Shown in pieces: positions 45,565 through 55,237 of a DNA stretch of 64,000 nt. A model generated the notes under the pieces. It saw only the letters and a program-made list of their open reading frames with translations. It was not told where the DNA came from and made no database searches. A program made the position numbers and the translations under genes. This stretch comes from Nostoc favosum CHAB5714. Its GTDB lineage: Bacteria; Cyanobacteriota; Cyanobacteriia; Cyanobacteriales; Nostocaceae. The stretch lies in the NCBI RefSeq assembly GCF_020829495.1, contig NZ_JAIVFQ010000020.1:1-64000 (forward strand), in the 5' to 3' direction. Every line of letters starts with the position of its first letter. Position 1 is the first letter of the stretch.

Positions 45565-45597
45565 ATTGCGATTGCTTCGTTCCTCGCAATGACAAGG
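45565..45597. repeat. Dispersed REP-like palindromic repeat (CHCEERSN type)
   Basis: ATTGCGATTGCTTCGTTCCT, then CGCAATGACAAG, with ATTGCG and CGCAAT as inverted arms. This repeat is widespread in bacterial intergenic DNA and translates as CHCEERSN in one frame, which explains the spurious N-terminal extension of the TPR-CHAT gene beside it. Confidence 0.75.
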
Positions 45598-45640
45598 GTT
45601 TGAAGTTTTCAAAATGTATAAATATTTTTGCACTACTACT

Positions 45641-45676
45641 TATGTATTTCTAGCTTTGGGGAGGATATGCCAAAAA
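45641..45676 (-). promoter_or_regulatory. Bipartite element, copy B (upstream of the long TPR-CHAT gene)
   Basis: On the minus strand: TTTTTGGCATATCCT, ten bases, AGAAATACATA. It lies about 140 bases before the chosen start at 45504 and shares the exact core and spacing with copies A, C, D and G. The REP-like repeat sits between the element and the gene. Confidence 0.7.
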
Positions 45677-45681
45677 TGAGG

Positions 45682-48600
45682 CTAAAATTTAGCAGGAGTC
45701 CAATCACCAGAAGGGATGAATGCGGCCCAGTAAAATGGATGTTGGTATTTTTGGGAATTCAACATTTCTAATTGTGTCTGTCGCAAGGCTTCGGAACGTC
45801 CCTCATTTTTGATTAATCGTCCGTAATATTTCACCATCAGTTCTTTAGTTCCCAAATCATCAACATTCCAGAGACTAATTAACTGACTTTGAGTACCAGC
45901 CATCACAAAAGCACGACGCAAACCATATACCCCTTCGCCGTTGGTTGCTTTACCTACTCCTGTTTGACAGGCGGAAAGTACGACTAATTTAGTTCCCGAT
46001 AAATTTAAGGAAGATGCTTCTAAGGCTGTCAGTACACCATCTTCATCACCACTGTGACGGTTGTTAAATCCAGCTAACGCAATACCGGAACGCAATAGGG
46101 GATTTTCAATGTTCTTACTCACCTGACGACTGGAACCAGGTTTGACGATGATTCCACGATTTCCCACAGCTAAATCTTGAATATCTGGAAAGTCTATTTT
46201 TTTATCGGTGAGAAAGAAACCGTGAGTAGCGATATGTAAAATACTGGGTGACTGTAATTGTTTGAGAGTATTTTCTGTGGCTTGGTTGCCTGTTAGGAGT
46301 TTTACATCTTTTAATAAGGGGGTAATGGCTTCGGCTTCTTCCTTTGTTCCTGGTAAGGATGAAAATTTTAGTCTGTCAAATTCCGAGGAACGTTTTGCTT
46401 GGCGATCGCCTTTTTCTGACACAGATAAATTACTTGCAGCATTACCAAAATCAATATTTGCCATTACCACAGGTGTTTGACGGCTGGGTGCTTGATTTGA
46501 TAAGCGCAGTAAGTCACGCCCTGTTGTTAAATAATTAATAGTATAATTTTCTACAAGATAGCGGTTATTTTCATCTACCAGCGCAGCGAAGGGAATTAGA
46601 TTCAGCTGGCTGTCGGGAGAAACTAGCAGTTTTCGCTGATCGCCCAATAGCTTGCGGATGGGTTGCATTAATTGGGTATCCAAGCGACGCGCAATTGGTT
46701 TGACATCGCGGGATTTACTTTGCAGGATGTCACCAAATTCAGTAATTTCTCGATCAATAGCTTCCGCTTCTCCTAAATCTACCCATTGTGGTGCGCCTTG
46801 GGATGTCAGGATATATGCAGCATAATGGGGTTTACCATAGCGATCGCTCTTTTTTCCAGCTTTTGGATTGATTAAGGGTTGATACAGCGTAAATTCTATT
46901 AATGCAGAATCAGCAGGTATTAATTTTTGCACTGATTCAATTGTGGTGATTTGAGTGACAGTGCGAAATTCGCTGCTACGTTTAGAGAGTTCTGCTTCTA
47001 ATTTGTCATACTCAGCTTGGAGTTTTGCAAATTCTTGACCAAAGTTACTAGATTCAGTGTACGTGAGTCTTGCCAGTTGCGAACTGATGGTTGTGAGTTC
47101 GTCAAATAATTTTTGGTTTTCTGGGGTAAGGTTTTGTCGTAACCAGCTACGACTATCGCTGAGAACATCAAGTATGCGTCCTTTCCGGCGAAGAATTGCG
47201 GTGAGAGCCAGTTTTGCAGCTTCGGGATTATTGGGTGCTGACTGGAGGTGTAAGGAAACTGTGATGTCGGTTGACTCATTGACTAACGCCATCATATAGT
47301 TTTGTTTTTGGCGTTCTGAACCGATACCAAGGATAATATTGAGATTGCGATCGCTAATATCTAAACTGCGATTTCTCACTTCAATGGCACGGTTTATATC
47401 GCCTTGAGCATGGTATGCATAACTTTGTAATCTTAAATCCTTAACAACACCTGGATGTTGGGAGCCAAAAAAGCTTTCTGTCATCGAAAGCGATTTTTGT
47501 AAGAGTTCCAGTGCTTTTTGATTATTTCCTAAAAGATAATAATTCCAACCTTGGTTACTTAAATTGAGTGCAACTTGGGGATGATTAGTGCCATATACTT
47601 TTTCCCAAATAGCTAAAGAACGTTGTAAAAGTTGAAGAGATTCTTTATACTTGCCTTGGTTATTATACAAATTAGCTAAATTATTGAGACTAAGAGCCAC
47701 ATCAGGATGATTTGCTCCAAATACCTGTTCGCGGATTTTTAAAGCACGTAGCCAAGTTTTCTCAGCTTCATCATAATTACCTAAGTCTCTATAAGCTGAC
47801 GCTAGGTTATTAAGCTGAACTGCTAGGTTAAAATCATCCCAAAAGTCTTTTTTTGAATTTTTTTCTGTGATTGTTAAGGCACGTTGATAAAGTCGTAATG
47901 CTTCTTGATAATTCCCTAAACCTGTGTATATATTAGCTAAATTATTCAAGGAAGAAGCAACATCTGGATGTTCCAAACCACGCATTTTTTGAATAATTGT
48001 AAGAGCGCGTTGACCAACTTTTAATGCTTCTGGATAATTAACCAATTTAATATAAAGGCTGGTCAATTGATTCAAACTGTTAACAACCTCTATATTTTCT
48101 TGACCAAGATGTTTTTCTTGAAGTGCTAGAGCGCGTTGAAAATATGGTAAAGCTTCTCGATACTTACCTTGATTGTTGTATAGATAACCTAATGTCTTAA
48201 TATTTTTTACTATTTCAATACTCTCTGAACCATATAAAACCTGCCGACGTTTGAGTACTTGTTGATAATATGATTCTGCTTGAGAATAATTTTGTTGACT
48301 TTCATATAATAATCCTATGTAGCCGATAAGATTAATCAATTCTTCCTCTGGTCTTTTGATTTTCTCAAAAATAGCTAAAGCTTGCTCACAACTATCACTT
48401 GCTTCCTTATATTTTTTCCAGTCATAGTAAAGATTACACATTCCATAAAGATAAATACCTTCATATAAAGGTAATTTATTTACTTGAGCAATTGATAAAC
48501 CTTGCTGATAGTAATCAATAGCTTTTGGATATTGCTGTAGATTGTCGTAAGCCAGTGCTACTGATGCAAGCAAACCTAATTGTGCTGGTGGATTATTGAG

Positions 48601-49866
48601 TTCTTTAAAAATTATCAGTGCTTGCTGGTGTAACTCTACAGCTTGATCAAATTTTTTCTGCTGGTTATAAATATCAGCTATCTGACTGATAGTTTCTAAT
48701 TCTAATTCTCGCTGTTTGAGTTCTTGGAAAATTTTTAAAGCTTGCTGATATGATGCTAAGGCTTTATCATACTGTTGCTGCTTACTGTAAATTGATGCAA
48801 TATTAAGAAATATTTGAGATTCTTCAGCAGGATTTTTTTGTTTTTGATAAATAGCTAATGCTTTCTGAGCTATTTCTAAAGATTTCTGACTGTATTCAAC
48901 TGATTTTTTCGGATTTTTTAACTGATTATAAGCATCTGCAATATAAGCAAGAAGTTTCATTTCTTCCAATACATTACCGCTTTGTCTAGCGAGTACAAGT
49001 GCTGGTTGCATATACTCTATTTGTTTGTCAATTTGTCTTGAGAAAATATGAACAGTTCCTGCTGACATTAGTGTAATACTTTCAGCTTTGGGATTATTTA
49101 CCTGACGACTAAGCTTTAAAGCTTGATTTAACATTTCAAAACTTTGGTCAATGTTACCTAAGACATAGTGGCTTAAACCTAATAAAGCAATTGTCTCTGG
49201 TTCGTTAAAACTATCTTTAAGTTGTCGTCGAATAGATAGCGATCGCTGTAAAACTTCTACAGCCTGAGAAAAATAACCTTGATTTATATAAACTGTGGCA
49301 AGATTACTTAAACTACCTGCCTCACCCTTAATATCTTTAATTTCTCGCCAAATAATCAAAGATTTCTGAAAATTATCTAATGCCTTTGAATATTGTTTAA
49401 ATCCACTGTAAGCATTACCAATATTCTCTAGTGCTTCTGCTTGTTGTTGGCGATTAGTTGATTTTTGAGCAATAATCAATGCTTCCTGAGAAAATTTTAA
49501 AGCCTGTGTTGGCTCACTCAATAAACTATAAACTTTACTCAGGTAATTTAGAACGAGAGTATCTCCAGCAGCATCATTTTCTTGTCGTCTTTGCAATAAC
49601 ACTTGTTGAAAAGTTTTTTCTGCTTCTCTAAGTTTATATTCGCGTAGCTGCGTGATACCTTTTTGTAATAATTTATCTGTAGATGTTGCTTGAGAAGTTG
49701 GAGAAGGTGAGTTCTGAGCAATAATTTCTTGCTGGGATTTAAGTGCAGTAGCTGCTGGGATACCACTTAATAATCCGGCAATAGTAATGATTGCTCCTAA
49801 CCTCAATATTGCTAGATTAAATTGATTACCTGTTGAGATTAATTTTGGTGTAATATCTGTTTTCAT
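45682..49866 (-). CDS. Long TPR-CHAT protein (1,394 residues)
   Basis: Same layout as its neighbour: N-terminal signal/anchor helix (LAILRLGAIITIAGLLSGIP), about twenty TPR units, and a C-terminal CHAT domain with LHIATHGFFL (H1215) and VLSACQTGVG (C1300). A helical linker (KAENS/DKLEAELSKRSSEFR) and the phrase KLLVSPDSQLNLIPFAALVD lie between the TPR array and CHAT. The start ATG at 49866 has an AGGAAAGG ribosome site. The two genes are collinear and share most of the C-terminal half, but differ in TPR number. I do not see a clear copy of the conserved regulatory element directly upstream. Confidence 0.88.
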   Translation of the reverse strand: MKTDITPKLISTGNQFNLAILRLGAIITIAGLLSGIPAATALKSQQEIIAQNSPSPTSQATSTDKLLQKGITQLREYKLREAEKTFQQVLLQRRQENDAAGDTLVLNYLSKVYSLLSEPTQALKFSQEALIIAQKSTNRQQQAEALENIGNAYSGFKQYSKALDNFQKSLIIWREIKDIKGEAGSLSNLATVYINQGYFSQAVEVLQRSLSIRRQLKDSFNEPETIALLGLSHYVLGNIDQSFEMLNQALKLSRQVNNPKAESITLMSAGTVHIFSRQIDKQIEYMQPALVLARQSGNVLEEMKLLAYIADAYNQLKNPKKSVEYSQKSLEIAQKALAIYQKQKNPAEESQIFLNIASIYSKQQQYDKALASYQQALKIFQELKQRELELETISQIADIYNQQKKFDQAVELHQQALIIFKELNNPPAQLGLLASVALAYDNLQQYPKAIDYYQQGLSIAQVNKLPLYEGIYLYGMCNLYYDWKKYKEASDSCEQALAIFEKIKRPEEELINLIGYIGLLYESQQNYSQAESYYQQVLKRRQVLYGSESIEIVKNIKTLGYLYNNQGKYREALPYFQRALALQEKHLGQENIEVVNSLNQLTSLYIKLVNYPEALKVGQRALTIIQKMRGLEHPDVASSLNNLANIYTGLGNYQEALRLYQRALTITEKNSKKDFWDDFNLAVQLNNLASAYRDLGNYDEAEKTWLRALKIREQVFGANHPDVALSLNNLANLYNNQGKYKESLQLLQRSLAIWEKVYGTNHPQVALNLSNQGWNYYLLGNNQKALELLQKSLSMTESFFGSQHPGVVKDLRLQSYAYHAQGDINRAIEVRNRSLDISDRNLNIILGIGSERQKQNYMMALVNESTDITVSLHLQSAPNNPEAAKLALTAILRRKGRILDVLSDSRSWLRQNLTPENQKLFDELTTISSQLARLTYTESSNFGQEFAKLQAEYDKLEAELSKRSSEFRTVTQITTIESVQKLIPADSALIEFTLYQPLINPKAGKKSDRYGKPHYAAYILTSQGAPQWVDLGEAEAIDREITEFGDILQSKSRDVKPIARRLDTQLMQPIRKLLGDQRKLLVSPDSQLNLIPFAALVDENNRYLVENYTINYLTTGRDLLRLSNQAPSRQTPVVMANIDFGNAASNLSVSEKGDRQAKRSSEFDRLKFSSLPGTKEEAEAITPLLKDVKLLTGNQATENTLKQLQSPSILHIATHGFFLTDKKIDFPDIQDLAVGNRGIIVKPGSSRQVSKNIENPLLRSGIALAGFNNRHSGDEDGVLTALEASSLNLSGTKLVVLSACQTGVGKATNGEGVYGLRRAFVMAGTQSQLISLWNVDDLGTKELMVKYYGRLIKNEGRSEALRQTQLEMLNSQKYQHPFYWAAFIPSGDWTPAKF

Positions 49867-49968
49867 CTTTACCTTTCCTAAGTTTAAATAAAGTTCATTG
49901 GCACACTACAAACATTTACCGCTCTATTTTGTGAGCATTAATCATAGCCAAGGCCATTATGATTAGAT

Positions 49969-50779
49969 TTATTCCGACTCCCCAATAAGAGTAAAAGCTG
50001 CCCATTGAGATGGACTCGCATATTTTTTCTTAGCAGCAAGTATGGCATTTCTTAAGGCAGTGGCTTTGTCAAGTTTTTGTTGCAAGTTTTGATAAAATTT
50101 GGTCATTAAAAAAGCAGTTGAACCATCATCTACTGCCCATAAAGAGACAATTACACTGGATGTACCAGCACTAATTAAAGAACGAGATAAACCAATAACA
50201 CCATCACCAGTTATTCGACCTCTACCTGTGTCGCAAGCACTGAGAACAACCAAATCAGCGTTAATTTTCAGATCGAGAATTTCTTCTGCTGTCAGTAGTC
50301 CATCGTGCTTTTTATCTTGCTTGCTTAGAGGTGATGAGAGAGAGCTTAAATTTTCAGGGGTGAGAGTGAGCTTTCCTTTAGAAGGAGCAAACGCGATCGC
50401 CTGAATATGTTCTTGAAGTGCTTGCTTTTGTTCGGGAGTCATCGGTAGATAAATACACTCATCATACTTATCCTGACTGATTTTCGCGCTCTTTGCAAAA
50501 ACTGGGATGCTCCCAAACCAATCAGCGTAAAAACAGCCCAATCGCTAGGATGTGGATACTTTTCATCGTTTCCAGCATCGTTTGACGTAGCGCACCTGCT
50601 TTATCAGCATTTTTGCTTAAATTACCATAAAATTTGCTCATTAGTGCCACTGTTGATATATCAGAAACATCCCATGTTGAAAATATTGGTAAATAATGGT
50701 GCGTTAGACTGACAATAACGCACCTTGCTAATTGAATTATCCAATCCGAAATTGTTCTAGCTAGTCTGAATGTTTTCAA
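49969..50779 (-). pseudogene. Two degenerate CHAT C-terminal fragments
   Basis: The upstream frame (50779-50522) contains WDVSDISTVALMSKFYGNLS, NADKAGALRQTMLETMK. Then, after a frameshift near 50560, it continues in the next frame as KYPHPSDWAVFTLIGSIPVF: the end of one CHAT domain. It runs without a break into IQAIAFAPSKGKLTLTPENL, then VVLSACDTGRGRI (cysteine motif) and SSVIVSLWAVDDGSTAFLMT, the end of a second CHAT domain. No histidine half (ATHG type) is present in either. These are remnants of two tandem CHAT modules or of two genes fused by deletion. The last 190 residues (50541-49969) remain open but cannot form a full protease. Confidence 0.7.
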
Positions 50780-51317
50780 TCATGTCTTGTGCTTTTTTCG
50801 CTAATTCTGGTTCTCCTTGTTCTGTAAAAAGGCTAACAGCTTGATTTAAATCTAAAACTGCTGCTTCTTTGTCGCCTAATTTATATTGACTAGCAGCCCG
50901 GAAAAAATAAGCGTGTGCAAATTTAGCATCAAGCGCAATTACTTGGTCAAAATCTGATTTTGCTGCTTCATATTTCTCCGTAGATAAATAAGCAATTCCT
51001 CTACCAAAGTAAGCGTAAGTAGCACTCTCATTATTGCGTTCAGTTTGTAAAACTTTGTTAAATGCTTCAATTGCTCCTTCATAGTCATCTTTCTTTAAAA
51101 GGTCATAACCCTGCGATAATTGGGTTTCAACGCTGGAACTATTACCGCTTGTGTTAGCTGGTTTTAGTTGAGAATCTTGAATTTGTGGTTTTTCTTGCAA
51201 AGTTGAAACTTGTGCTACCAATTGATTTGGATTTTGGAAGTTTTGAGCATCCGCTTTAGCACTATAAAAACTTGTTCCTAATACAACCAAAGTAATTGCT
51301 AATTTTAAACCTTTCAT
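50757..51317 (-). CDS. Exported TPR protein
   Basis: A 186-residue protein with a signal peptide (MKGLKLAITLVVLGTSFYSAKADA) and at least three TPR units from about residue 75 (QGYDLLKKDDYEGAIEAFNK; ATYAYFGRGIAYLSTEKYEA; KFAHAYFFRAASQYKLGDKE). I use the second ATG at 51317, since AGGAG lies eight bases before it and only two before the first ATG at 51323. Probably periplasmic or extracellular, a scaffold. A conserved regulatory element lies about 45 bases upstream. A paralogue follows upstream (51517-52188). Confidence 0.8.
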   Translation of the reverse strand: MKGLKLAITLVVLGTSFYSAKADAQNFQNPNQLVAQVSTLQEKPQIQDSQLKPANTSGNSSSVETQLSQGYDLLKKDDYEGAIEAFNKVLQTERNNESATYAYFGRGIAYLSTEKYEAAKSDFDQVIALDAKFAHAYFFRAASQYKLGDKEAAVLDLNQAVSLFTEQGEPELAKKAQDMIENIQTS

Positions 51318-51362
51318 TGTCATGTCTCCTGTGTGTTTACAAATTTGTCACTGTTTCAAGAT

Positions 51363-51399
51363 GATGTATTTCTGAGAGTTGCGAGGATATGCAAAAATA
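51363..51399 (-). promoter_or_regulatory. Bipartite element, copy C (upstream of the first exported TPR gene)
   Basis: On the minus strand: TTTTTGCATATCCT, ten bases, AGAAATACATC. The only change in the first half-site is T for G before CATATCCT. It lies about 45-80 bases before the start at 51317. Confidence 0.7.
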
Positions 51400-51516
51400 T
51401 TCGATATTTACTTCTATTTACTCAGTTGAAGTAAGCTTGATTCATTAGCCAGGAGCTAGTAACTCCTGGCAATTAAAAGGATAGAAAACAATCAACACTC
51501 CAATCAAAAACAATTT

Positions 51517-52188
51517 TTAAGCCGTTTCGATTTCTTTAAACACATTTAATGCTTGTTGAGCAGCTTCAGGGTTTCCTTGTTTTTGATAAAGTTCCGCAGC
51601 TTTTTGTAAATCAGATTTTGCTTCATCTGTTTGAGCTAAATTCGCTAAAGCGATACCTCGCCAAAAATAAGCGTGAGCAAATTCAGGTTCCGTTTTGATG
51701 CTTTGCTGAAAATCTGCAAGCGACTCACGATATTTTTCCAGGTGAACGTTAGCGAATCCTCTACCAAAGTAAGGATAAGCAGAACTAGGGTCAATACGTA
51801 TAGCTTGCTCAAAATCTGCAATTGCTGTCTGATATTCCCCCAGTTGGGTGTAAGTAAATCCTCGAAAGAAGTAAGCTGCAAAATTATTTTCATCAATTTT
51901 TAAAACTGCATTACAACCTTCGAGTGCTTTTTGAAAATCTCCTTTATCTAAATCTTGTGATATTTGAGTTAATAACGCATTTATATTATTAGCATCGTGA
52001 GCTTTGAGAGAATAATTGGGTTTAGACAGTGGTTCGATTTTAGGTAGTTTTAACTGGGGTTTCAATTCAGTTTTTGCCTGTGTCACAAGCAATGCATTAG
52101 AATCGCTTAAGCTCCCAGCCAAAGTTTGCGAAGTAAAAAACATTGTTCCGAAAACTGCAATTACTGCTGCTAATTTTAAGGTTTTCAT
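51517..52188 (-). CDS. Exported TPR protein (paralogue)
   Basis: A 223-residue protein with a signal peptide (MKTLKLAAVIAVFGTMFFTSQTLAG) and four TPR units (DLDKGDFQKALEGCNAVLK; AAYFFRGFTYTQLGEYQTAI; AYPYFGRGFANVHLEKYRES; AHAYFWRGIALANLAQTDEA). The frame is open to 52263, but the ATG at 52188 has AGGAG eight bases before it and starts the signal peptide. It resembles the protein at 50757-51317 over the whole length. Probably an exported scaffold of the island. Copy D of the regulatory element lies about 100-135 bases upstream. Confidence 0.85.
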   Translation of the reverse strand: MKTLKLAAVIAVFGTMFFTSQTLAGSLSDSNALLVTQAKTELKPQLKLPKIEPLSKPNYSLKAHDANNINALLTQISQDLDKGDFQKALEGCNAVLKIDENNFAAYFFRGFTYTQLGEYQTAIADFEQAIRIDPSSAYPYFGRGFANVHLEKYRESLADFQQSIKTEPEFAHAYFWRGIALANLAQTDEAKSDLQKAAELYQKQGNPEAAQQALNVFKEIETA

Positions 52189-52286
52189 TTTGTCTGCTCC
52201 TTGATATTTGTTGATGTTGGATGAATGAAGTTGTACTAAAATGAATAAATGCACCTGTTGCAACTATGTTTTGCTCGCTCACATGA

Positions 52287-52325
52287 ATATGTATTTCTAG
52301 AGGTAAAGAGGATATGCCAAAATGA
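52287..52325 (-). promoter_or_regulatory. Bipartite element, copy D (upstream of the second exported TPR gene)
   Basis: On the minus strand: CATTTTGGCATATCCT, ten bases, AGAAATACATAT. It is an exact match of both half-sites with copy B. It points to the TPR gene starting at 52188. Confidence 0.7.
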
Positions 52326-52361
52326 GTTTTTTCTAACTTGAGGTCGTTCCTCTTTGTGCGT

Positions 52362-52655
52362 TCATAGATATGTATTTCTGGGATTTGAGAGTTTATCCTC
52401 TGGTACATCTGGAGATATCATACAAACAGAATTTGATATGGGTGCAGATGAACCACGAACAGGACGACCGACAGCTTTACGTGGTTTAATAGGAGGTTTT
52501 GGTTTCGATAAAGGCAGAAAAATATTAACCCAAGATAGGATAGGATTTGTTTGTTTGGTTTCTGCTTTTAACTCCACCTTGGAGAACAAAGATAATCCAG
52601 TAATATTTATTGTCAAAAGTAAGAAACAAGGCTTAATATAATCTAATTTATTCAT
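52362..52655 (-). pseudogene. Truncated secreted protein (DUF928-like start)
   Basis: A 97-residue frame starts with a signal peptide (CFLLLTINITGLSLF) and goes on LPLSKPKPPIKPRKAVGRPV, RGSSAPISNSVC, reminiscent of the N-terminus of cyanobacterial DUF928 proteins, which are about 200 residues or longer. It ends early, and its last codons (PRNTYL) are copy E of the conserved regulatory element, so the original 3' part was probably lost by recombination. Its ATG overlaps the end of the CHASE2-CHAT gene by 8 bases, as for a coupled operon gene. It may still be translated as a short exported peptide. Confidence 0.45.
52368..52400 (-). promoter_or_regulatory. Degenerate bipartite element, copy E
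   Basis: The half-site AGAAATACATATC is intact on the minus strand at 52368-52380, and ten bases before it AGGATAAACT replaces GCATATCCT. It overlaps the last codons of the truncated secreted-protein frame. It is probably a decayed or weak copy. Confidence 0.45.
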
Positions 52656-55176
52656 AAGCTTTTCTCCTCATAAACGTTGGTATAACGTATAGCCAAATTG
52701 TCAGCGATGGTAAAAACCAAGGTAAAATCACCGCGATTGATGAAAGATAAATTTGCAAGCTTAGTACACCATAAGCTGCTGTAGACGCACCTAAAGCTAA
52801 TAAAATTTGTAACCTGATACGTGGATTTTTCTGCATTATAAAATATAATGTTTTCCCCAACATAATAGCTATTAAAATCATCCACAAATCAGGGATAGGT
52901 ACAACCATTCTGTCATTTAATAAATGATGTACTTGATAAGCATGAATTTCACCGCCTGTCAATACTTCGTTGCTATTTTCAGGATTTTCTAAGCGTCGCC
53001 ATAGTTCTAGAGCAGGAGGTAAATCAAAGTTATCTTCACCATTTTTCGACATTCCCGCTTCACCATATCCTCCTGGTGCAATGATGACTATTTGATTTTG
53101 TAAACTAGAGATAGGTAGATTTTGGCTATTATCTTCTAACAATTGCCAAGCTGGAATACTGCGATAAACACGATTTGGGGGAATAGAAAAGTCAACTATC
53201 GGGTGCAACCACATCTGACCAAAATAATAGCTAAATTCTGTGATAGGCTGTAGATGAGTTCGTGGTGGTTGCAAGCTAGTAATATTTTTAACATCATTAT
53301 TTTGCAAAAACTTTCCAATTTGCTTACTAAAGTCAGTTGTACTATTTAATTTTGGTTGTAGTGACTGTTTTAACTCATCTTCACCAGTCTTATCTGCAAC
53401 TGCGATCAATCCTTGCTGTTTTTGATTTGTTGTATTAGTTATTTGTGATTTTAATCTCTGCAATTGATGCGATATTGCTAATAAATTAGAAAAATATAAT
53501 GCTTGAGATTTATCTAACGGAGATAGGAGTTGCATATACCCAGGTAAAATCTCGATTTCCCCTTGTAAAGTCCAATTAGGGCTAGCAATTTCAGGTAAAA
53601 CTGTCAATTTCTCTCCAGTTAGAGCTTTAGTTTCTGCCAGAACAAACCATGTTGGATTCGATGACTTTACCCCGGCTTGAAGAGATTCAGCTAATATTTT
53701 ATCATTTTCTCCCTGATATCGATCCAATAAATAATCAATGCCGATTAAGTTAGCACCTTTTGTTCGCAATTTATCAATTATCATTGCAAAATATTTTCTA
53801 TTCATCTGTCTTGCACTAGACAGTTTTGAGTCTTTAGTTGCGTCTTTAAGTGATTTTTCATCTATTTGTACTAATAAAACTGGAGGTGATTCTGTTACTT
53901 GAACTTGTCCTGTTACTTGACGATAAAAAGCTTGTAACTTTAAACGTTGTGCTAATAAATTATTCTGTATAGGTAGTTGTGTACTAATAATAAATAAAGC
54001 TGAAAGTGCAAAAGTTTCAATTCGAGATGGGCTGATTTTTTGTAAATTTTCAAGAAAACTAGGTTTAAAGCGAAATAAAGTAGCTTCTGGATGGAGAAAT
54101 AGAGAAGGAATAAGATATGCACTAGGATAAGTCAGATTTTCCTCTAACTTCAGATACTGACAAGCTGATCTTAAAGCTTCTTGAACATCTTTATATTGAG
54201 CTAAGGTTTGCAGAAAATGCAGCAAAAATTCAGAAGCAACTTTATTATGAATTGGTTCGCGCATCACTGCCACTTGACTTAATCCTAATTCAATTAAGTT
54301 ATTAGCAATACTCAAACCATTACAGGAATTAAATAAAGCAAATTGTAATCCATTTTCTAAGGCTTTATTTAAAAAAGGTATGATTTCGTTAATTGATAAA
54401 GTTGTATTGGGAGCAATTGAAATTTCACCACCTGTCAAAGCGGTTTCATTGCTATGTCCTGCAAATAATAAAATATCCCATCCCAGTTCCGATGTAATAG
54501 TTTCTTTCAGTTCACCTTTGAGTTCATCAATATTTTTTCCTGGTTGCCATCCAACAAATTTAATTTCAGCAATGTGTTTCAGTTTTTGGATTGCTTTATT
54601 TTCTGCTTCAAAATTTAGACCAGTATCATCACCTAAAATTACTAAAACTCTAGTTTTAGCACGACGGTTATGATTATGCTTCGCTACTGATTGATGTATA
54701 TTGATAGGGCTGCGTACAATATTAATCTTACCAAAAGCAAAGGTAACTTCCGTGCAAATCTCCCAGCTTTCCCAAGGTAAACGTGCTAATTCCAAAGAAT
54801 CACAAGTCAAGAAAAGGTTGATATTTGCAGATCGAGAATTAACAGATAATAATGAGACTTGAGTAATTGCTGCCCGAATTTCATATAGTTCGCTACTACG
54901 CAACCAATTATGAAATTCAGATAAAAATTTTGCCTCTATTTGAACTAATCTTGCGTGCCAATCAAGGGTTGGTGCTTGAAAACTACCGGAATCTTCTACC
55001 CGTCCTCGTAAAGAGGTTTTGTAAAAACTTAGATAGGTGCGTTGCCATTCTTGATAGAGTAATGTCAGGTTTTCGGGATAGGTAATTTTGGCGCTGAGAC
55101 GTTGTGCTGTTCCCCAAGTTAATTCAAATAAGCAAACTTGTTCGATGCGTTGTACTTTGAGGTGAAAGTTATTCAT
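52648..55176 (-). CDS. CHAT-CHASE2 membrane protein
   Basis: A 842-residue protein. The N-terminal CHAT domain contains ILLFAGHSNET (H241) and FALFNSCNGLS (C285), so both dyad residues are kept. A short helix (FALSALFIISTQ), an extracytoplasmic CHASE2 sensor domain (about 420-700: PPVLLVQIDEKSLKDATKDS; LIGIDYLLDRYQGENDKILA) and two or three C-terminal membrane helices follow (LWMILIAIMLGKTLYFIM; ILLALGASTAAYGVLSLQIY; IAVILPWFLPSLTIWLYVIP). An outside signal sensed by CHASE2 could control a cytoplasmic protease. I start at the ATG at 55176; the open frame to a TTG at 55215 lacks a ribosome site. It lies 62 bases after the TPR-CHAT gene at 55238-58723, in the same direction. Confidence 0.88.
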   Translation of the reverse strand: MNNFHLKVQRIEQVCLFELTWGTAQRLSAKITYPENLTLLYQEWQRTYLSFYKTSLRGRVEDSGSFQAPTLDWHARLVQIEAKFLSEFHNWLRSSELYEIRAAITQVSLLSVNSRSANINLFLTCDSLELARLPWESWEICTEVTFAFGKINIVRSPINIHQSVAKHNHNRRAKTRVLVILGDDTGLNFEAENKAIQKLKHIAEIKFVGWQPGKNIDELKGELKETITSELGWDILLFAGHSNETALTGGEISIAPNTTLSINEIIPFLNKALENGLQFALFNSCNGLSIANNLIELGLSQVAVMREPIHNKVASEFLLHFLQTLAQYKDVQEALRSACQYLKLEENLTYPSAYLIPSLFLHPEATLFRFKPSFLENLQKISPSRIETFALSALFIISTQLPIQNNLLAQRLKLQAFYRQVTGQVQVTESPPVLLVQIDEKSLKDATKDSKLSSARQMNRKYFAMIIDKLRTKGANLIGIDYLLDRYQGENDKILAESLQAGVKSSNPTWFVLAETKALTGEKLTVLPEIASPNWTLQGEIEILPGYMQLLSPLDKSQALYFSNLLAISHQLQRLKSQITNTTNQKQQGLIAVADKTGEDELKQSLQPKLNSTTDFSKQIGKFLQNNDVKNITSLQPPRTHLQPITEFSYYFGQMWLHPIVDFSIPPNRVYRSIPAWQLLEDNSQNLPISSLQNQIVIIAPGGYGEAGMSKNGEDNFDLPPALELWRRLENPENSNEVLTGGEIHAYQVHHLLNDRMVVPIPDLWMILIAIMLGKTLYFIMQKNPRIRLQILLALGASTAAYGVLSLQIYLSSIAVILPWFLPSLTIWLYVIPTFMRRKAYE

Positions 55177-55237
55177 AATTTGTGGTTGATTATTTATTAC
55201 TTGGCAGAGATGCAAGTAATTGCACCTCTATTAATTT

